Shown here in pieces: positions 23,814 through 36,102 of a stretch of 64,000 bases of DNA; position 1 is the stretch's first letter; each line of letters opens with the position of its first letter. The notes beneath the pieces are model-generated. The model saw only the letters and a program-made list of their open reading frames with translations. It was not told where the DNA came from and searched no databases. This DNA comes from Chlorophyllum brunneum. Lineage: Eukaryota > Basidiomycota > Agaricomycetes > Agaricales > Agaricaceae. The stretch covers positions 1,364,001 through 1,428,000 of the forward strand of contig OY756142.1 of assembly GCA_963576785.1 (NCBI GenBank), in the 5' to 3' direction. Made by a program: the position numbers and the translations under genes.

Positions 23814-25320
23814 ATGGGCCAATGGGATGAAATTATTGGTCAGTAAATTGGAATATCTTAATCCTTCAACACAGACTCAGTTTTCTTTAGGCGTCCTTCT
23901 CCTCGGCATTTTTTGTGAGCTACCCATGGTCCACTTCTGAACGGCTCCTTATTTTTCTTCAGTCAACACCTATTTGTATGGATTGGTGACATACCAGTTC
24001 ATTATCTATTACAACTCCAGTAAGTGGTATCTGCTTTTGTGGTTGTTTGTCAGGATTGAATTTGCTCTGTAGAGTTCAATGATGCACTGTGGATCCGGTA
24101 TGATAATTTCCTATCCCCCCTTCAAGGTCTATTGAATCTTTGCTTTAAGCGCCATTGTTGGATCTCTGTTCGTTCTAGATACAATCCACAGTTGTGTGTA
24201 TGTATCATTCTCAATCCTCGATTCAATTTCCGCTCATAATTCCTACAGTGCGGTCTATGCAGCTTGGGAAACCTGGTAAATACAATGCTCAAGTTTAAAT
24301 TTACCCAAGACCTGAATTATTTCTTAGTGTTACCAACTTCACTAACCCGGCATACTTTGCTAGTGGGTTCAGTTGACTCTTATTATGCCTTGCGACTAAT
24401 CATTGTAGATGTCAGCTGGACTATCCCATTCACGGCTTGCGCAACGGCAGTCGCGGCGTTCTTATCCCAAATTTTCTTGGCTCATCGGTGAGCTTGTCCG
24501 TTCTATAGAATCGCTACAGACCATGATGACGAAAAACCGTAGTGTCCTGATTCTGACTAAGAATACGATTTTGGTCGCCGTCATTGGTATCCTGAGCTTC
24601 CTTGGTTTCTTCTTCGGGTTATATGCTGGTGTTTATTCTGGTGTGCTTCACTCGTGCGTATTTTTTGACATTGATCCTTGATAAGTGCTTATCCGAAGGT
24701 CTAGGGTCGCCAAGTTCGGACCTCTTGGCCCCTTCGTTACTTGCTGGCTCGGTTTCCAGACTGCAGCTGATGTCACAATTACCACCGTCTTGATCTTCAC
24801 TCTCAAGAATGCGCGAACTGGCTTCCGCAAGACTGACACCATCATCAACCGCCTTATTCGTGGTGCTATCCAGACCGGATTGTTTGCTTCGATCTTCGCA
24901 CTGTGTGATTTGTTCAGCTTTTTACTCCGTCGTCAGACCTACTTGTATGCGATGTTTGCATACCCTATCGGCCGTATCTATACAAATGTAGGCCCTCAGC
25001 ATTCGGTTTTGGTATTTTGTTTGTACTGATCATGGTTACCTGTTCCAGACGTTGTTGGATACCCTGAATGCGCGAAACACCTTCAAGAACAAGAGTGGTA
25101 CTATGGATGTTGAATCTACGGTGAGCATAGATGGTATATTCTCCCGGATAACGTGTTAATGTCAAATGCCTAGGGTAATGCAACTGCTTTTCGCATGACA
25201 GATCAGTCTCGGACGGAGGTAAACATGGACTCGGTCCATGTTAAGCATGAAATTGTTACCGATGCTTCAAATACGTCTATTGACGAACGTGACGTTAAGT
25301 ACAAGGCTGATGACCTTTAA
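23814..25320 (+). CDS. DUF6534-type seven-helix membrane protein
   Basis: Many short exons begin with MGQWDEIIG and then VLLLGIFF, NTYLYGLVTYQFIIYYNS and KFNDALWIR. The pattern of tiny first exons and an opening membrane helix is typical of the large Agaricomycete DUF6534 family. Further helices include WTIPFTACATAVAAFLSQIF, IGILSFLGFFFGLYAGVYSG and LFASIFALCDLFSFLLRRQ. The late cytosolic loop has KNARTGFRKTDTIINRLIRG, the most conserved stretch of the domain. The C-terminus is a hydrophilic tail ending KYKADDL. The function of the family is unknown; it is expanded in mushrooms and plant-associated species and looks like a receptor or transporter fold. Intron placement in the first 400 bases is approximate. 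Confidence 0.8.
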
Positions 25321-25524
25321 ACACCATCTGGGATACCAGAGGCCATTAGCTATGCATTGTGGATAGGCCCGTACTTCCTGTTAGCCGGGATAGACAACAC
25401 ATTCTTTATTTAATACATTCTTTTACGGTTTTTCTTAGAGTCTTGAGGCTGACATTTGCTGGCTGCCATTTCAGGTAACCACTCTTTCTGCTCCGATACC
25501 TACCCACCACTCTTTGTTTCCTAT

Positions 25525-27834
25525 ATGACACTGCGCGGAGATATTACTACCCCCGGCTCGCCATCTTCTATGAGTCCTAGACAACGTTTAGAACCGGACA
25601 GATTGGGTCAATGGAACAGATACTCCTTCTCATCGTACCAGCACCCCTCCGACATTCCTCCACCCAGCAACGTCGTAGGAAGGGGTCGCACACGGATACC
25701 TCCTCCACTAGATAATGATACAGCAGATGACACAGAAGAGGCACCCAGTCGAGTAGTCCAAAACAGGACGGACAGAATTATGCGAAGAAAGGGATACCTA
25801 TCTGGCGTCAAAGAATGGTATGCGAGCCTCAACCCGAATGCTGAGCAGGACCGCGCTACCGTAGATGCTTCGGAAGGATCACCTAGCTCGCCTCATGAAG
25901 AAAACCGCACTCGACCAAGATACATGGGCAGAGGTTACTCTATGTACTCGTTCAATTCTCTAGGTTCAGACATGGTGGAACCGGCGGAGGACCCGAACAG
26001 AAGGAACGACACCTCTGGTGGTCATGCTGATGCTGATGATCTTGAGAAGAACACTCTTCGCCAGCTGGACTACAAGACTCGCCGCAAACACATGATGCGT
26101 ATTAAAATCGAATACAACGTTACGTGTAAGTGCTGACATTCTGAGTACGCATTCGTAGTTGGCTAACCAAATAACTGGAAGCTATGATCAATCGACAAGA
26201 TTTTCTGATCAAGCTCGCAAAGGCCCTCATGACCTTTGGCGCTCCTTCTCATCGAATCGAGTCCCAGCTCATTGCGGCTGCACGCATACTGGAGGTCGAG
26301 GCTGAATTTATCCATTTTCCTGGTGTCATCATCTGTTCTTTCGGAGATCAGGAACTAGGCACCTCCGAAACCCACTTTATCAAATGTGGAGGCAAGCTGT
26401 CTCTGGGAGCTTTACACAAGGTCCACCAGATTTATCGTGAAGTTGTACACGACGAAATAAGTGCCAAGAAGGCCGTGGCCAGTCTGGATGCCCTTTTGGA
26501 AGCTCCTCCAGTGTATCCTGTCCCTTTTCGATGCTTTCTCGCGCTTTGTCTCTCTGCTTTGATATGTCCTCTGGCCTTCGGGGGCTCCTTTGTGGACATG
26601 TGGATTGCTGGCGCTTCGGCCTTCGTTCTCTCTGTGCTTCAACTTTACGTTGCAACTAAGAGTGCCCTCTACACCAACGTTTTCGAGTGTGTCATCTCTT
26701 CACGCCGCTGGACAAATACCACATACCTGACGACTGGTTCATAGGATCACCGTGGCGATTTTAGTCTCTTTCGTGGCAAGGGGACTGAGTGCCATCCGGA
26801 GTCAAATCTTCTGTTACACGGCAATTTCTTCTGCAGGCATCATTGGGATCCTTCCCGGCTATCTGATTTGTGAGATCTTCTTACTCAATCGTTAAGAGCA
26901 CTAATAACTTTAACAGTGATAAGCTCTCTGGAGCTCGCGTCCAAGAATATAGTCTGTGGCAGCGTCAAGATGGTCTATGCTTTGATTTATACACTGTTTC
27001 TGGTGCGCATACCTCAATCAACGTGGTCCGGTACGTGCATCTCAGGGAGGATTCGTTCAGGGATTTGGTCTTCAGATTGGCTCCGATTTTTATCTGCTAC
27101 TCGATCCTTCCTATCGAGCCCAGCTAGAGGAAGTTGCCTCTAGCATCAGCAGCACTATCAGCCTGACTGGGACATGGATGGCGGACAACAGCACTACCGT
27201 CGCGGTTCCCTTGATTGGCACTTGGACATTCAACCACAATATGTCTCCAACACAGTACGACATCATTGATGGCTGTTATCGACCCCATCGTTTTCCATGG
27301 TTTCTTCAACCTTTCCCAACCTGGACCTCTTTCATCATCGTGCCTTTGTTTTCGCTCTTGTCATCACTCGCGAACCTCCAACCTTTCCGCAGTAAACAAT
27401 TACCAGTCATGGTCGTGATTTCTTGTTGCTCTTATGCTTCAAACAAGATCGCCAATCATTATATTTTTAATCGATCAGATGTCGTGTCTGCTATAGGTGC
27501 CTTTACTGTCGGACTGTTAGGTAACGTGTATTCGCGAAAAATGGGCGGCACTGCTTTCACATCCATGGTCACTGGTGTCCTTTTCCTCGTTCCGGTGAGC
27601 ATTTCAGGGACCTCTCACACAGATCAAATTCGAACTTGATCCCAACGCTATCTAACTATGATTTTCCAGTCTGGACTATCATATGCAGGTGGGATAACTG
27701 CGAACGGCAACGGCATCGACATCGGGGGCGCAATGATTGCAGTTACCATCGGTATCACAGTCGGACTATTCATGAGCCAAGCTCTCGTATATACGTTTGG
27801 AAACCGCAAAAATGCTGCTGTCTTTTCCTTTTGA
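25525..27834 (+). CDS. Prm10/ThrE-like membrane protein
   Basis: The cytosolic N-terminus of about 200 residues is Pro/Ser-rich. It is followed by RQDFLIKLAKALMTFGAPSH and FIHFPGVIICSFGD, the start of the ThrE (DUF1212) domain. At least ten membrane helices follow in two halves; the second half contains PVMVVISCCSYASNKIANHY and AIGAFTVGLLGNVYSRK and ends in GGAMIAVTIGITVGLFMSQ. Bacterial ThrE exports threonine and serine; the yeast homologue Prm10 is pheromone-regulated with no known substrate. Introns lie at about 26.13, 26.69, 26.87, 27.03 and 27.59 kb. A second in-frame ATG at 25570 is an alternative start. It is convergent with PheRS alpha: the stop codons are 39 bases apart, so the 3' UTRs must overlap. 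Confidence 0.82.
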
Positions 27835-27873
27835 TGTAGTTTTGGATTGTACAATCAAAGTAACCTAGAGAAT

Positions 27874-29938
27874 CTAGAACATTACTGCGGGTGAATTCTC
27901 TATGCTATCTATTGGGACTTTGTGCCCAACGAGTGTTCGGATGTTGTTAATGCCATATCTGAGAGTCATCATTAGCCCAAGACCCGCAAGTTTATGTTTC
28001 TCCAGGCCCACCTGATCATTGTTGGCCGTTCTAAACTGAGGCCCCAACCGTGTACACGGACGTCTTTTGGGAGGCCCATTGGTTCGAGCATTTCGGGTCG
28101 GAACATGCCACTATTCCCTACTTCTACCCATTTGTTGAGCATAGGATGGAAAGCAAAGATCTCTAGAGAAGGCTATATGTTAACCGAAGTCAGCATATGA
28201 ATCAGCGTTTCCCGTATGACATCGCACCTCAGTGTATGGGTTGTATGCGGGCTTGAATCTCACTTTATCTATGCCCATCTTCTTGAAAAAGACTCGCATG
28301 AAACCTATGCGCGCCAATCAGTTAAATAGATGAGAAAGTGGAAATGCTCACCGATGAGATCGGCCAATGTGAGGCCACGATCTGCAACGACACCCTCAAC
28401 TTGATGGAACTCAGCCAAATGGGTAGCGTCCATGGTTTCGTTTCTGAAGACACGGTCTATACTGAATAGCTTGGCTGGCTGGAAGCCATCGTCACTCTCG
28501 GCACCTGATTTTGCACCATGTGTGATATCCTGGTTGTCCCCTCCGATCGGCTCTCTACGACATTTCGCCGCAAGTTTATAGAGCATATGGGCTGACGAGG
28601 ACGTTGTATGGGTACGCAGTAAGAGCTTGCTAGACTCCTCGTGAGACCATGGGGCGCGATAACCAGTCGACCCAAAACCTCCGTGTTCGTGCACGGTGGA
28701 AACGCGGCTGTAATACTCCGGTTCTGGGGGAAGAGCTTTCTGGGGATCTAAAAACTGTACATTAGTCCCCGGATCGGGGGGTGTTGCATCTGGATTATGT
28801 GATTCACCAGACAAGTAGAAGGTGTCTTGCAAATCACGAGCAGGGTGTTGCTGAGGGACGAAAAGTGCATCGAAACACCAAAAGCCAGATTCGACGTAAG
28901 ACGAAGTTGGCATTTCTGCGAAACTGATTGTATTATATATCAGGCAAGTCTTCCACGTCATACTAAAATCGCTTACCCCATTTCTAAGAAGATATTGCGA
29001 ATTTCCTCTCGTACTTTAAGCAATGGGTGAAGTGCACCACCGTTTGTGGGGACGCCTTCAGCTTCAAAGTTATATTTCTTAAAGGTTGACGTTTTCCACG
29101 TTCCCCTATAGCACACACTATAAGTTACCTATAGGCATCAGTTGGATTCCTGAATCGGCGTACGATGTGAGCATGTCGACAGTCAACTCTGTTTCTGGCT
29201 TGGCGGTTGATGTGCTGAAGTTGGGGCCCTTATTGACAGTGAACCATTGGCCTTTCCTACCTGATCAATCAGCATGCGTCGGAGATGATAGATACTCAAC
29301 TCACCGCTGAACAATCAACTTCCGTTTGCGAAGATCGGCAAGTACCTTTTCGCCTGTTTTCAACGTTCCGGTAGACACCACTTCCTGCATATCATTCTTT
29401 GTAGCATCTGTAATTTCCATAGCCTGTGCAAGATATTGTCACGTTGGATCATAATTGCTGGATAACGGTAGGTCGAGGCGCACCAACTTAACCAAACCGT
29501 CACCGTCTTTACCTATCCAATTATTCTTGAAGGCACGACCTTGGCCTACTTTGGCCGTTTCGTCTCCTACGAGCTCCTTCAGTCGAGCCGGAGAGACGGG
29601 CATGCCTCTGCCTTTTTCTGGTAGAGCAGACCAGACACGGGCTTCGTGGGATCCATCGCTGGCGATCTGAACGCCTTCTGGTGTCAAGACATGAGATAAA
29701 ACCTCATGTGTTGCGTAGGTGATCATCTACGCGCACATGAGATTTTGGTATATGCTATGGGATATCATATACGGACTTCACGACTGAGCAGTGAGTTGAG
29801 GGCTCCGAGGACGGTGATTTGGTCCTCGTTAGATGTTGCTGGCTGTGTCTGTCCTGGGAGGACGAGTGCACGGGTATCTGGTATAGTGTCCTGTGCATCC
29901 AGGGTAGTGAGGATGAGCTGCTGGAGCGGTTCAGCCAT
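27874..29938 (-). CDS. FRS2: phenylalanyl-tRNA synthetase alpha subunit (cytosolic)
   Basis: The first exon starts [20 protein letters not shown]. The N-terminal winged-helix region includes [20 protein letters not shown] and [19 protein letters not shown], typical of eukaryotic PheRS alpha. The catalytic class II core shows [20 protein letters not shown], then [39 protein letters not shown], and [19 protein letters not shown]. The C-terminal block is [20 protein letters not shown], and after a last intron [14 protein letters not shown]. These carry the class II motifs and phenylalanine-binding residues. The enzyme pairs with PheRS beta (15384-17753). The 3' end almost touches Prm10; the 5' end is 106 bp from PEX2. 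Confidence 0.93.
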
Positions 29939-30044
29939 TTGAGAGCGCGGGAGGAGGGTTGCGCTATCTTTGATTTTGACTCGGTATTATCGGTCACATG
30001 ACCGAACGGGATCGACCTGTTGCAAGTTGGACACATCCTGTAAC
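29939..30044. promoter_or_regulatory. very short shared promoter with 14-bp dyad
   Basis: Only 106 bp separate the start codons of PheRS alpha and PEX2. At 29991-30004 lies CGGTCACATGACCG, with 6-bp inverted arms (CGGTCA / TGACCG) around CA. This is a plausible binding site for a dimeric factor (bHLH or zinc-cluster type). Confidence 0.5.
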
Positions 30045-31570
30045 ATGGCCAGCCCAAACGCGCTTGAAAACGCCTGGGAAGCTGTTGGGCCCAAGCTCGC
30101 TGCAATTCAGTCCTCTCTCAACCCATCCAAAACCCCAACGCAGCGTATTGCCCGCGTCGGCCAGCTCGATGCTGAACTCTTGGATCGGGAGCTCGCTCAA
30201 GTCCTCCAGGAACCAATTATCAGGGCTTTATCGCTTATCAATGTGCGTGGCCTTGGCTGACTGCTCATACGTTGAAGTAACTTGTTGCGCAGGCTACCCT
30301 GAAAGCTCGTATTGAACCCGAGCTCAATTTCCTAGTACAACTCTTGCTTTACAAGCTCTCTATATGGGACAATGGCGCAAGTTATGGCGCAAAATTACAA
30401 GATCTTCGATATGTCGTTCCCCCTTCGTCTGATCGCTTCCTCGCGCGTATGTTCCATTGCTTCCTTGCGGAATCAGAGGGCTGACCGATAGTTTCAGCCT
30501 CGGGTCTGCCACGAAGAACACTTTTCCTCCATGGTTCTCTAACAACTTTACTCCCGTACCTACACTCACGCCTCAGGGTCCGTGCCCTTTCGCAAGCCTG
30601 GCCGGACGCTCCGTCCTCGGATCGACGGCGAAGAGCATGGGGCATCCTGGCCTCAGCAGAATCGCTGCATACCCTGCTTGGTCTGGTCAATTTTTTCGCG
30701 TTTTTGTGGAGTGGACGGTGAGCTCAAAACCTACCTTGCGGCAATGTTTTCTCTAGGAACGATTCAGCACTGACACCAAACTGCAGCTACCGAACGTTGG
30801 CCGATCGTCTATTGCACATGCGACTTGTTCCCTCACGAGGACACATAAAAAGGGATGTCACTTATGAGTTCATGAACCGCCAGATGGTCTGGCATGCCTT
30901 TACCGTGAGCCTGGAGCTGAATACAGGTTTAACTCGATCCTGACAGAACCTCTTTTCGTAATTCAAGGAATTCCTTTTATTTCTACTACCCCTTCTCCAC
31001 GCTCGCTCCGTCCGTCGGCGAATATATCGAATCACTTCCTATCTTACTCCTTCGTATATTTTTTCCCTCATTCCCAACGCAGTCGCCAGTCGACTTATGC
31101 TATCAAGTTCCCCGAAGTCATTAACTTCAACACCCAAGACACGTGGCAAATTCTGGTCCCTCCCCGCCGACCAATGCGCGATCTGCGCCGAGAACGCATC
31201 ATTCAGTCTCAATATCTCCGAACCCACTAACATCTTCTCCGTTCTTGCACCCCAAATTTCTCTTCCAGAAGGTTCAGACAACGAACCCCCTGCACATGTT
31301 ATCAATACTCCCTATGTCGCCTCATGTGGAGATTTATATTGTTACAGTTGTCTTACCGAGCGCCTCATGCGCACTGCAGACGACTTGGATAACGAACATG
31401 GATGGGAGTGTCTGAGATGTGGCGACGAGATTACCAGCGCTGACCGATATGGGGTCGGGGTGGCGGAAAACGGCAGTGACTATGAATTTAGTAGTGACAT
31501 TGACCTAGATACTACGGATATGTCTGGGTCGATGGGTAGCTATAGTGAATCCGGGTTTTCAGATTATTAA
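30045..31570 (+). CDS. PEX2: peroxisomal RING E3 ligase Pex2
   Basis: The N-terminal Pex2/Pex12 domain includes EPELNFLVQLLLYKLSIWDN and several membrane segments. It is followed by the conserved SGRYRTLADRLLHMRLV, which is diagnostic of PEX2. The C-terminal RING-like domain has CAIC, then ASCGDLYCYSCL, and CLRCGDEI. Pex2 with Pex10 and Pex12 forms the peroxisomal membrane retrotranslocation channel and ubiquitinates the import receptor Pex5. The fourth zinc ligand, usually His in CGH, is Asp here (CGDLYC). A long insert of about 40 residues separates the first and second ligand pairs. An acidic tail after the RING ends GFSDY. Introns lie near 30.25, 30.45, 30.72 and 30.91 kb. Confidence 0.87.
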
Positions 31571-31668
31571 CCTATGTGATCTAATATCCATATCCTGACG
31601 GGTTGAATGTACAGGCGAAAGGCTTCTGCAAGGAATCTGCAAGGAGCCTTGGTAGCTACTTATTTGAC

Positions 31669-34600
31669 TCATCGTTGTAGTACCTCGTCCTGAATTTGCT
31701 TGAACACTGTCGGGTCCGCTTTTTCGAGAACGTTTTTGAAAAACCGAGGATCAGAGTTTCTTTCAGCTTCTTGTAGTTTCTCGCCAACGAATGAGTTAAG
31801 ATGGACGGTCCGAACGGGATCCTGCTCATACACCTACCATAGAGCCGGTTAGATGGGCTATGAAACGGTATTACTGTACTTACTGCCTTGCGTCGATTGT
31901 ATTCTGGCGTACCCTCGGTATTTTGATAGAACCATGACGGGGCTTCATCGACATCCCAGTAACGCTTGAGTGGTGGCGGCGTGCTGAGTGGACTACGTAA
32001 GTGAGTGAGAAATAAGGAAGAGCCTGCGCGCCGTTGACTCACTCATCGCCACTCCCAGAGTTACTGCTGAAATTTTGGGCCTCCTTTATTTCACCAAAGA
32101 CGTCCAACCATAAGTTGAAAATTTCGGTTGGTAGTCGCTCCAGGACGTCTTTTCTCCCGGTCGATAGAAAAGATGCGATGCCCATTGCGGTCAGTTTCCG
32201 GTGGCGGGGTTCACTCATATTATCAAACTGAACGAGTACAGTCAGGTTCCGAGGGAAAGGGAATAACGTAAATCAGCTCGCCTTTCCCCACCACTGATCT
32301 AAGAGTCCTTCCATAAGAAAGTTTTCCTTTTGGTTTAGTTGAATGGCTGCGGCAGACATCAACTGCAAGAAGACCTGTGGATCGGCTACAGCGATTCGAG
32401 CGAAGAGGTAAATATATTCCGTTAATATCAGAGTACTCGTCTGTGGATGAAGTGCTGTCAGATCCAGAAACAGAAAGCACACCTCGCTAAGGACACGTCT
32501 TTACCTCATTTTCGACAATCTTGTTGAGCATCCAAGCAAAAAGTCCAGAGGAGTGAAAATGAGAAGCCCAGGTAGAGGAGGGTGTAAGTTGGACAAGAAG
32601 GTTCATTAGGCCGACCAAATCCTTCATGTTTAAGATCAGCCCTTCTGTTCGTATGGCTCTACTAAATGCATGGAAGAAGTGTGCGCCATACGCCTGCAAT
32701 GTAATACTGAGTCACTGATTAGTGCGGTCGCTCAGAAACCAGTACCTGAGTCAACGCTGGCGCATCCAAGAGAACATATGACTCCACGATGCTAGTAATG
32801 GTACCCAGGAGGTCTAGGTTTGTCTCGAGAAATTGCAAAGCGTCAGGAATAAGCTGCGATAAAGCCGGGGCATTGTTGATGCTTGTGATTGTTGTAGTGT
32901 TACGGAGAGCAGTGAGCCAGAGAGTCAGCCCATCGTCATCAAGATGTACAATGGACTACGGAGAAAAGTAATTAGGTACGGTAAATCGTCGGTGGGTTCG
33001 GGTGGGGATAAGACTCAGAGACGTACAATTGGCGCAAGACTTGCTCGAACAAGGGGGACAATAATCGCGCCGAGGGTTGTCGACTGATCTTTAATCGCTT
33101 CAATGAGCTTCGTAACTGTCACCAGCAAAGAGCCTTTGAAGAGCCAGTCGTCGTCGGCAGATTCCCCTGATAGTATATATTAAAGTGCTTTGGACATACT
33201 GATTGCCGGATAAGCCACTCACACAGCTGGGGAAGCGGTTCAATGATGATTGATACAAAAGGCGAGATCTTCCGCCAAAATTCAGTGAAGGAGAGAAAAT
33301 CAAATGGATTGGAGACCCACTTGTTGGCCAGTTTGTTCGATTACGACATTCAAAGTATTATCCACCCTGCGCTTGCTCTCAAAGGTCTCCGCCTCTCCAA
33401 TAAGGTGCACGAGTTCACTGATTGTTGCTGGAAGATGAGGTAGGAAAAAGTCCACAGAGAATTCCACAGTCTAGGTGGTGAGGTGTGGTTAGACATTGAG
33501 ATATACGCGACATAAAGACATACATCCATACAGTCCTTCAAGGCTGTTGCCGCTGTTAAGCGGACGACAGTGTCAGTTGATGGTCCGCGGTCTCTGAGAA
33601 GATGGACGAGAACATCCCAGATCAGCGGATTACTGGGCGGAGTACATTCCTCTGACACCCATTTCCCGATCAGCCAAGCAATACGTCGTTTAATAATTGG
33701 ATAACTTTGAAGACATGAGAAGTAGTTCGGCGAAGGAGAAACAAGTGTACCTGGGATTAATAGGCTCTTTGGCTTCGACGGATAAAGTATGTTGAAGCCA
33801 TTGATCAAAAGGAATATGGGTTTTGAGGCGATGGGCACAGCGACCTATTGCACAATAGAGAGCCTCTTTCTGAATGACACTGCCAAGGTCCACAGCTGGT
33901 GTTACTGTGGATTAAAGGCGAGGTTAGGAATAGATAATAGGTGGGCAAGGCGGGTAACCGACCTGCAGATTGCTTGAAAGATTCAGATAATAGAGGTACG
34001 ATGTATTCACTATAGTAGTTGATCAACTGTAATAAAACACGTTCACTGCAGGGCTATTTTGTTTCCATTGATAGGAGTAAGGCTAAGTTATGTGAGACCG
34101 ATTGACCGTACGTACCCTGATCTCAAACTCCCACTGGTCATTCTCTTTATCTTCGACGTTCAGCCATTCTTCGGGATCAATTACCCAGTGTTGGAGATCT
34201 GCTGGATTTAGGGGCATAAATCGTGTAATCAAGATTCGTGTGGCATTTTGGACGAATTCTTTAGAGAGAGCTAGAAAAATCAGGCTCCACTCAACGGGAC
34301 GCTGGAAGCAGCACGTACTGTTGGCATTGTCGGTTCCATCTCGACGTTTGGGAGCCCATTGGCTCAAGCTGTCCTTAAACAGAACCATTCCCTGGACTAA
34401 AAACCGGGTCGGGTACACAGCTTCTGGCGTATCTACATTTGGGGCAGGTCAGTCCGCGCGTTGAATATAGACATTCTTCGATCGCACTTGCAACACGTTC
34501 AACAGGACCTCCGGTAGCTTCGACAACTTGTTGCCAATAGTAGAGCACGAGATCTCCGCATCGCGGCAGTTCTATGAAACGCGATGCATCTAACTGCTCC

Positions 34601-35843
34601 AGACGACGGAAATATTTTCCATACGTTTGAACATGATTTGTCAGAGCCTCCAAGGTTTTCCTGGCTGGTGCGAGTTTTCCGCTCTGGTCTAGTGCGATGA
34701 CAATGTCTCTCCTCAGGCTGAAGAGTGCCTTGACATAGTCGTGTGAGAAATTGAAAAGCTGTGATTGCTACATGTTTTGTTAAAGAATGGGATAAAAGTA
34801 TCATCTAGTTTACGAACCCATGCTTTAGTTGTGGATGCCTCCTCCTTCGAATATTTGTCAATACGCTGCCAGGACCAGATGGCGATCTTGGTCAAAGTCT
34901 TGTACAGAAGATGAGTAATAATCACGTCTTGGAGAAGTCTCCCGCTAAGGAAAGCTTCTGGGTTGAGCGACGACGACAGTGTTGTTGCCAGGGTCGTATA
35001 GTAGCCGTAAATCCTGTTTCGAAATGCAGACACGATCTAGCTGAGGGTGATTAGCCAAAGAAAGTGCAGGCAATCAAGGGCCCACATTTGCCATAACCTT
35101 CATGCCGTTCAGCATTTTCATGCTGGCAAATTCTTTAATGATGGCATTCAGGATTCTGAGACCCCGCCGGAGCACGAGAGCATGTTGCTGGTCGTCTTGT
35201 CCAGCAGAATAGCGGTCAACTAACCTCGCTTCTATTGTGTTTATGAGATTATCGAAGAGGTTTGGCCTGCGGAAAGTGAACAGTTAGAATCCAAATAATG
35301 AAATGAAGTTAATACTTACCAATTACCAGGGAAGTCCTGGCGAGCGAGTTTGGAAATGATTATCTCATTGCATTCTGAAATCTGTCGTGCACATTAGAGG
35401 CCATGCTATCGGGCTCATCAAGACATCCTTACAGTATCGTCTACCTCATCGAGGAGGGTTAATGTCCGATTGCGGATTCCAGCTCGGTGCTCGTCTGAAA
35501 GGACTCTGATAGTGCAATTTAATATTTATAGACAAAATGACTGTGGGTGATAAAGCATAGGCTGCACGCACTTTCTGGACCTCCAATGACTCAATGCGCT
35601 ATTCTTGAACTGGATGATTGCCTGCTGTCGGATTGGTGTGGGGACTGCCTTTTGAACACCGATTTCTTGCAACGCATTGTAAGTCCCAAACATATCAAGC
35701 ATTTGCTTCAGTCTTTTGCTAGATGTTTGAACCCGGGCTGGATCCTGACCGGAAGCATCGACGAGCACTTGGTAGAGCTCTAGTGGATCAACAGTCTCCA
35801 CGGCAATTCCAAGTGCCACATTTCTGGGTTTATCGACATTCAT
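31669..35843 (-). CDS. importin-beta family, Kap120/IPO11
   Basis: A long gene of about 4.2 kb with roughly 18-20 introns encodes about 1000 residues of HEAT-type helices. The N-terminal part has SSKRLKQMLDMFGTYNALQE and PTPIRQQAIIQFKNSALSHW, the importin-beta N-terminal signature. The centre contains YPIIKRRIAWLIGKWVSEEC, which matches the conserved block in Importin-11. The C-terminus DPVRTVHLNSFVGEKLQEAE and KADPTVFKQIQDEVLQR matches the end of human IPO11. Kap120 imports ribosomal and ribosome-assembly proteins and Rpf1 in yeast; IPO11 imports ubiquitin-charged E2 enzymes. I did not verify every intron. The gene is head-to-head with the zinc-finger gene at 36103 (259 bp). Confidence 0.85.
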
Positions 35844-36102
35844 GACAGTGTAAGGGGTTGGCGGGAAATACAGAGAATGGCTTATATCCCGTAGTAAGAT
35901 GAGAACAAGTTGCTAGATCGCGCTAGATGAACCTAATCAAGGACAGAATACGGATCTATCATTTATGGACAAGCCAAAGAGATGTCAACAAACGCGTCGC
36001 GATCACTTGCAGGGCCGCCTTGACCTTAGATTCTGTGCTTTGTTAGGCTCGCAATTATCCACAACCTATAGCCTTGCTATTGTTCTTCGCTCAATCTTGC
36101 AT

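Noticed and set aside
27994..28200. plus-strand frame opposite PheRS alpha
   Set aside because: It is the complement of the conserved C-terminal PheRS alpha exon ([10 protein letters not shown]); a shadow.
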